Shown here: piece by piece, positions 22,234-25,212 of the stretch
Position numbering within the stretch: position 1 is the stretch's first letter
Layout of the letters: each line of letters opens with the position of its first letter
Origin: a virus
Virus record (IMG/VR): IMGVR_UViG_3300017756_000100
Location: 1 to 25,212 of that record
Reading direction: 5' to 3' (one strand)
DNA: 25,212 nt
The notes under the pieces: generated by a model
Databases searched by the model: none
What the model was told of the DNA's origin: nothing
The model's input: the letters and a program-made list of their open reading frames with translations, nothing else
Program-made: the position numbers and the translations under genes

Positions 22234-22503
22234 ATGCCGACATACGTAGTAAAAAATAAAAAGACCGAAGAAGAAAAAGAACTCTTTTGTTCTTATGAAA
22301 AAAGAAATGAATGGTTAAAAGAAAATCCTGATTGGATTGGAATAATCGGTACACCTTCTACAATATCACAAGCGGGTTCTACACTGAGTAGAACAAGTGG
22401 TGACTGGCAAAATTTACTCAGTAATATCAAAAAAGGTTCGGGTGGAAACAACGAGTCCGCAGTTAAACATGGCTTCGCAAAGAAAAATACAATACACGAT
22501 TAA
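22234..22503 (+). CDS. FmdB-like phage protein without zinc cysteines
   Basis: 89 residues from ATG 22234; an upstream in-frame ATG at 22174 overlaps the hairpin and promoter and is rejected. MPTYVVKNKKTEEEKELFCS has the MPxY start of FmdB-type regulatory zinc ribbons, but the CxxC pairs are missing. The middle NEWLKENPDWIGIIG and SGDWQNLLSNIKK pattern matches small conserved proteins of T4-like marine phages, likely late. It overlaps the cupin gene by 35 bases. Role unknown. Confidence 0.65.
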   Translation: MPTYVVKNKKTEEEKELFCSYEKRNEWLKENPDWIGIIGTPSTISQAGSTLSRTSGDWQNLLSNIKKGSGGNNESAVKHGFAKKNTIHD

Positions 22504-22816
22504 CAATATCGGTGGAGAAGTTGTTAAAGACAACGAGACCTATTTACTCAAAGATAATAAAACACTTAATAATCTTGTTGTCAGTTCAACATTATTAAAT
22601 CCATTCAAACAAACTACGGGTCATAATCATTCGGGACAAGAAGAAGTCTATATCTTTGTAAGTGGTTCAGGTTATATGATAGTTGATGATGATAGTTTTA
22701 CTGTAGGTGCAGACGATGTAGTTCTAATACCTGACGGGTCTTTTCACAGAGTCTATAATGATACTGCAGAACCTTTATATTTTGTTTGCATCTTTGACGG
22801 TAAGAGAAACCACTAA
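22469..22816 (+). CDS. Small cupin-domain protein
   Basis: 115 residues. It starts at ATG 22469 inside the end of the previous gene; an earlier in-frame start at 22397 would add an unrelated N-terminus. Cupin motif 1 is GHNHSGQEEVYIFVSGSGYM with H52, H54 and E58/E59 as metal ligands; motif 2 is LIPDGSFHRVYN with H93. A single beta-barrel cupin, either a metal-dependent isomerase/epimerase-like enzyme or a small-ligand binder. Substrate unknown. The stop overlaps the next ATG by one base. Confidence 0.8.
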   Translation: MASQRKIQYTINNIGGEVVKDNETYLLKDNKTLNNLVVSSTLLNPFKQTTGHNHSGQEEVYIFVSGSGYMIVDDDSFTVGADDVVLIPDGSFHRVYNDTAEPLYFVCIFDGKRNH

Positions 22817-23049
22817 TGAACTTTAAAGAATTACAATCTATGTTATTGAAAGATGAATACTTTATTACTTTCCAAAGTATGAATAGTGATAAAGTTTATA
22901 CTAAAAAATGCACTCTGAAAGAAACTCCAACTAAAGTAAATCAAAAAGAAGGGAATAGTATTCTTGTCTATTTAAAAGATGATAAAAGATTTGAAGATAT
23001 TGAACTTACATCTATAAAGGATATCAAACCCGCATGGAGAAATTTGTAA
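22816..23049 (+). CDS. Small SH3-barrel-like phage protein
   Basis: 77 residues, coupled by TAATG to the cupin gene. The layout (EYFITFQSMNSDKVYTKKCT, a charged turn, then ILVYLKDDKRFEDIELTSI) matches the small SH3 beta-barrel proteins common in T4-like phages, in which a translated strand pair ends in a short D/E-L-x-S-I segment. Function unknown; likely a small binding protein. Confidence 0.6.
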   Translation: MNFKELQSMLLKDEYFITFQSMNSDKVYTKKCTLKETPTKVNQKEGNSILVYLKDDKRFEDIELTSIKDIKPAWRNL

Positions 23050-23052
23050 TGT

Positions 23053-23703
23053 ATGTTGAAATTAAATAAGATAGAACCCACCACTAAAAACCAAGAACTT
23101 GTTTTTAAAACATGGAAAGACGGAGATAACCTAATACTCAATGGGAGTGCGGGTACGGGTAAAACTTTTGTCTCTCTATATCTTGCACTCGAAAAGGTAT
23201 TAAGTAAATCAAGGATTAAGAAACTTGTTATTGTAAGAAGTGTTGTACCCACAAGGGATTTAGGCTTTCTGCCTGGAACTGTAGAAGAAAAACTATCCGC
23301 ATTTGAAACACCATATGTCAATATGTGTGCAGAATTATTTAATGACAAAGGTGCATACGAACAACTCAAGACTAAAAATAAGATAGAGTTTGTTTCTACA
23401 TCTTATATTCGGGGTACTACCTATAATGACTCTATCCTTATAATTGATGAATGTCAGAACTTGACATTTCATGAGTTGGACAGTATAATCACTCGAGTCG
23501 GTCATAACTGTCGTATTATATTTGCGGGAGATTATTACCAAAGTGATTTTAAACAACAAAAAGATAAAGAAGGTATTATTGAATTTATTGACATTATTGA
23601 ACAACTAAATAAGTTTAGTATTGTAGAATTTGATTGGAAAGATATAGTCCGTTCTGATTTTGTTCGGGATTATATCATGACCAAAGAGATGATGAAAAAA
23701 TGA
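23053..23703 (+). CDS. phoH: PhoH-family ATPase
   Basis: 216 residues. Walker A GSAGTGKT at 31-38, the family signature RSVVPTRDLGFLPGTVEEK, Walker B IIDE at 130-133 followed by CQNLT, and AGDYYQSD as the sensor-like motif. PhoH proteins are P-loop NTPases linked to the helicase superfamily and to RNA metabolism; in marine phages they are very common and are used as a marker gene, with no settled role. It is the phage-length form without extra RNA-binding domains. ATG 23053 lies three bases after the previous stop; the end overlaps the next start (AAATGA). Confidence 0.9.
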   Translation: MLKLNKIEPTTKNQELVFKTWKDGDNLILNGSAGTGKTFVSLYLALEKVLSKSRIKKLVIVRSVVPTRDLGFLPGTVEEKLSAFETPYVNMCAELFNDKGAYEQLKTKNKIEFVSTSYIRGTTYNDSILIIDECQNLTFHELDSIITRVGHNCRIIFAGDYYQSDFKQQKDKEGIIEFIDIIEQLNKFSIVEFDWKDIVRSDFVRDYIMTKEMMKK

Positions 23704-24107
23704 AAATAGGATTTACTTGTAGTACTTTTGACTTACTACATGCGGGTCATGTACAGATGTTGCGTGATGCAAAATCTCAATGTGATTATCTTATCGTGGG
23801 ATTACAGATAGACCCGAGTGTAGATAGAAAAGACAAAAATGCACCTATCCAAACAATCGTTGAAAGGTATACCCAACTCAAAGGTATTAAGTATGTGGAC
23901 GAGATTATACCCTATGCAACTGAACAAGACCTAGAAGACATTCTAAGTCTATATACTATTGACGTAAGAATATTAGGAGATGAATATCGTGATAAAGACT
24001 TTACGGGAAGAGACATCTGTCGTCAAAGAGATATTGAAATATATTTCAACAAGCGTGACCATAGATTTTCTACTAGTGATTTAAGAAGGAGAGTTTGTGA
24101 AACTTAG
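23700..24107 (+). CDS. TagD-like cytidylyltransferase
   Basis: 135 residues. HxGH motif LLHAGH at 12-17 and the C-terminal FSTSDLRRR at 123-131, the RxxxTS-type motif, mark a small glycerol-3-phosphate cytidylyltransferase-type enzyme. The length is normal for TagD. The reaction would be CTP plus a phosphorylated small molecule giving CDP-linked product, as used for glycerophosphate or sugar/ethanolamine modification of surfaces or lipids. Marine T4-like phages often carry this gene near phoH. It overlaps phoH by four bases and the endolysin gene by eleven. Confidence 0.85.
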   Translation: MKIGFTCSTFDLLHAGHVQMLRDAKSQCDYLIVGLQIDPSVDRKDKNAPIQTIVERYTQLKGIKYVDEIIPYATEQDLEDILSLYTIDVRILGDEYRDKDFTGRDICRQRDIEIYFNKRDHRFSTSDLRRRVCET

Positions 24108-24579
24108 TAAAAATTTTAGTCTAGAAGAATTAACTAGAAGTGCGACTGCGACAAAGTTAGGTATTGATAATAAACCTGACGAAGAACATCTAAACAATCT
24201 ACAAGTAGTGGTAGATGAAATCGCACAACCACTCAGAGACCATTTCGGGAAACCCGTTAGAATAAACAGTGGGTATCGTTCTCCCGCATTGAATGATGCA
24301 ATTGGTGGTTCAAAGAAATCTCAACACAGTAAAGGAGAAGCACTCGACTTGGAAATAGACGGTGTATCGAACATGGAAGTTGCGGGTTGGATTGCAGAGA
24401 ATTGTGATTATGACCAAGTGATATTAGAATTCTATAATCCCGCAGAAGGGCCTAACAGTGGTTGGGTTCATGCATCATGTAAAGCAGACTTATCACAGAA
24501 CCGAGAAAGAAATCTGATTGCATTGAAAGACGGAAACAAAACTGTCTACCTAGTAACTGAGGACTTTATCGAAGAATGA
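24097..24579 (+). CDS. Peptidase M15A-type endolysin (D-Ala-D-Ala carboxypeptidase fold)
   Basis: 160 residues from GTG 24097, six bases after AAGGAG (24085-24090). NFSLEELTRS at the N-terminus, VRINSGYRSPALNDAIGG, then SQHSKGEALDLE with zinc ligands H77 and D84, and SGWVHAS with H125 are the hallmarks of M15A/VanY-type peptidases used as endolysins. It would cut peptide cross-links in peptidoglycan at lysis. No signal peptide, so export needs the holin, whose likely gene lies at 12729. The following gene overlaps by four bases (ATGA). Confidence 0.88.
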   Translation: MKLSKNFSLEELTRSATATKLGIDNKPDEEHLNNLQVVVDEIAQPLRDHFGKPVRINSGYRSPALNDAIGGSKKSQHSKGEALDLEIDGVSNMEVAGWIAENCDYDQVILEFYNPAEGPNSGWVHASCKADLSQNRERNLIALKDGNKTVYLVTEDFIEE

Positions 24580-24800
24580 AACCAGACCACGTAAAAAAAT
24601 TTGAGGAGTCTATATCATATCCTGAATACACAGAAGAAGAAAAAAAGAAAGGTATGAACAATAAAGACCTAGACTTTATGACCAAGAACCCAATGTATTG
24701 GGCCGTGTTTCTACCTTCTCTTTTTGTAATTGGATTTGGTCTTTTACCATTCATTACAATGTTTATCTTTTTTGACAAACCAGAGTTCTTAAAACCTTGA
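24576..24800 (+). CDS. Small membrane protein
   Basis: 74 residues. A charged N-terminal region (SYPEYTEEEKKKGMNNKDLD) is followed by one long or two short membrane helices (YWAVFLPSLFVIGFGLLPFI, TMFIFF) and a short tail. Coupled to the endolysin gene by ATGA, so it could be a lysis accessory (spanin- or holin-like) protein, but size and sequence do not identify a family. Confidence 0.6.
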   Translation: MKPDHVKKFEESISYPEYTEEEKKKGMNNKDLDFMTKNPMYWAVFLPSLFVIGFGLLPFITMFIFFDKPEFLKP

Positions 24801-24834
24801 CATAACTTGCACCATGTAGTATAATACCTACATG
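24797..24834 (+). promoter_or_regulatory. Consensus sigma70 promoter with palindrome around the -10 and leaderless start
   Basis: TTGACA at 24797-24802 and TATAAT at 24820-24825 with a 17-base spacer. The -10 is enclosed by the perfect inverted repeat CATGTAG-TATAATAC-CTACATG (24813-24834), an obvious operator candidate. The expected start, about seven bases after the -10, falls at ATG 24832, so the transcript would be leaderless or nearly so. Confidence 0.75.
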
Positions 24835-25212
24835 ATGAATAAAGACCCATACAACAAAGTTATTCTTACTGATTGTGACGGTGTCCTTTTAAACTGGGGA
24901 TACGCATTTAGTATCTACATGCAACAACAAGGTTGTGAGAAAAGACAAGAAGGTTGGGGTTCTTATAATGTTGCAGATAACTTCTATATTAGTAAAGAAC
25001 AAGCAAAGTATCATATTAGAATGTTTAACCAATCTGCAGCTATTGGATTTCTTCCCGCACTTAGAGATGCGGCTCACTTTGTTCCAAAGATACATAAAGA
25101 GTTAGGATATGTCTTTCACTGTATTACATCTTTATCAAAAGACTATTCCGCACAAAAACTCAGAGAACAAAACTTAGAAAAGATATTTGGAGATACTTGT
25201 TTTGAAAAGATT
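24832..25212 (+). CDS. HAD-superfamily phosphatase (partial, runs off the window)
   Basis: The first 127 residues of an open frame without stop. TDCDGVLLNW gives the DxD nucleophile pair at D14 and D16 (HAD motif I). HCITSLS is the motif II threonine/serine. SYNVADNFYISKEQAK and IGFLPALRDAAHFVPKIHKE match, from memory, a HAD hydrolase conserved in T4-like marine phages. The family removes phosphate from nucleotides or sugars; the substrate is unknown. ATG 24832 or 24835 can be used, with no Shine-Dalgarno sequence and a promoter placed for leaderless transcription. Confidence 0.8.
   Translation, partial: MMNKDPYNKVILTDCDGVLLNWGYAFSIYMQQQGCEKRQEGWGSYNVADNFYISKEQAKYHIRMFNQSAAIGFLPALRDAAHFVPKIHKELGYVFHCITSLSKDYSAQKLREQNLEKIFGDTCFEKI

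Overview
This window looks like part of the chromosome of an AT-rich, T4-like marine myovirus, of the kind that infects marine cyanobacteria or SAR11-type alphaproteobacteria. All convincing genes lie on the + strand. They are packed with 1-20 base overlaps or a few bases of spacing, and there are no tRNA, rRNA, CRISPR or transposase signals. The phage call rests on TATAAATA late-promoter octamers, a PhoH-type ATPase, class I ribonucleotide reductase genes nrdA/nrdB, a SegE-like GIY-YIG protein, a 3TM holin, an M15 endolysin, a TagD-like cytidylyltransferase, and many small proteins that resemble conserved T4-like cyanophage/pelagiphage families. The host is inferred only from these resemblances and from base composition.

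Layout. (1) 1-9515: a late-type block of modular, lysine-rich proteins. Several begin with a short F-x-x-[FYH]-x-x-E-like sequence that resembles the T4 capsid-targeting sequence. They include a P-loop kinase fused to a covalent-nucleotidyltransferase (ligase-like) domain, a basic helical protein, an NMNAT/cytidylyltransferase-fold multidomain protein, a 1179-residue mosaic protein and a sulfotransferase-like protein. (2) 9516-13220: a membrane-anchored coiled-coil protein, an acidic/lysine-rich protein with a dockerin-like Ca-binding loop, a SAP-like protein, two conserved hypotheticals and the holin. (3) 13221-16436: a consensus sigma70 promoter drives nrdA (with a glutaredoxin domain placed before the terminal CxxC tail), nrdB and a zinc ribbon. 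(4) 16436-19566: a 2-oxoglutarate oxygenase-fold protein with an unusual metal motif, a GIY-YIG protein, and two tandem paralogous ANL (adenylate-forming) proteins, one lacking the ATP loop. (5) 19563-21456: sigma70-driven small early-type genes, including a mini ArdC-like antirestriction domain. (6) 21457-25212: a hairpin-punctuated mix with a DUF6433-like protein, FmdB-like protein, cupin, SH3-barrel protein, PhoH, TagD-like enzyme, endolysin, a membrane protein and a truncated HAD phosphatase.

Two window-wide patterns stand out. First, at three TATAAATA sites, and at one variant, exactly five bases separate the octamer from an ATG. In T4 geometry this places the transcription start on the A of the start codon, so these late mRNAs would be leaderless. 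Second, the cluster at 35-8664 may encode proteins packaged in the head and delivered with the DNA, including end-repair and nucleotidyl-transfer enzymes.
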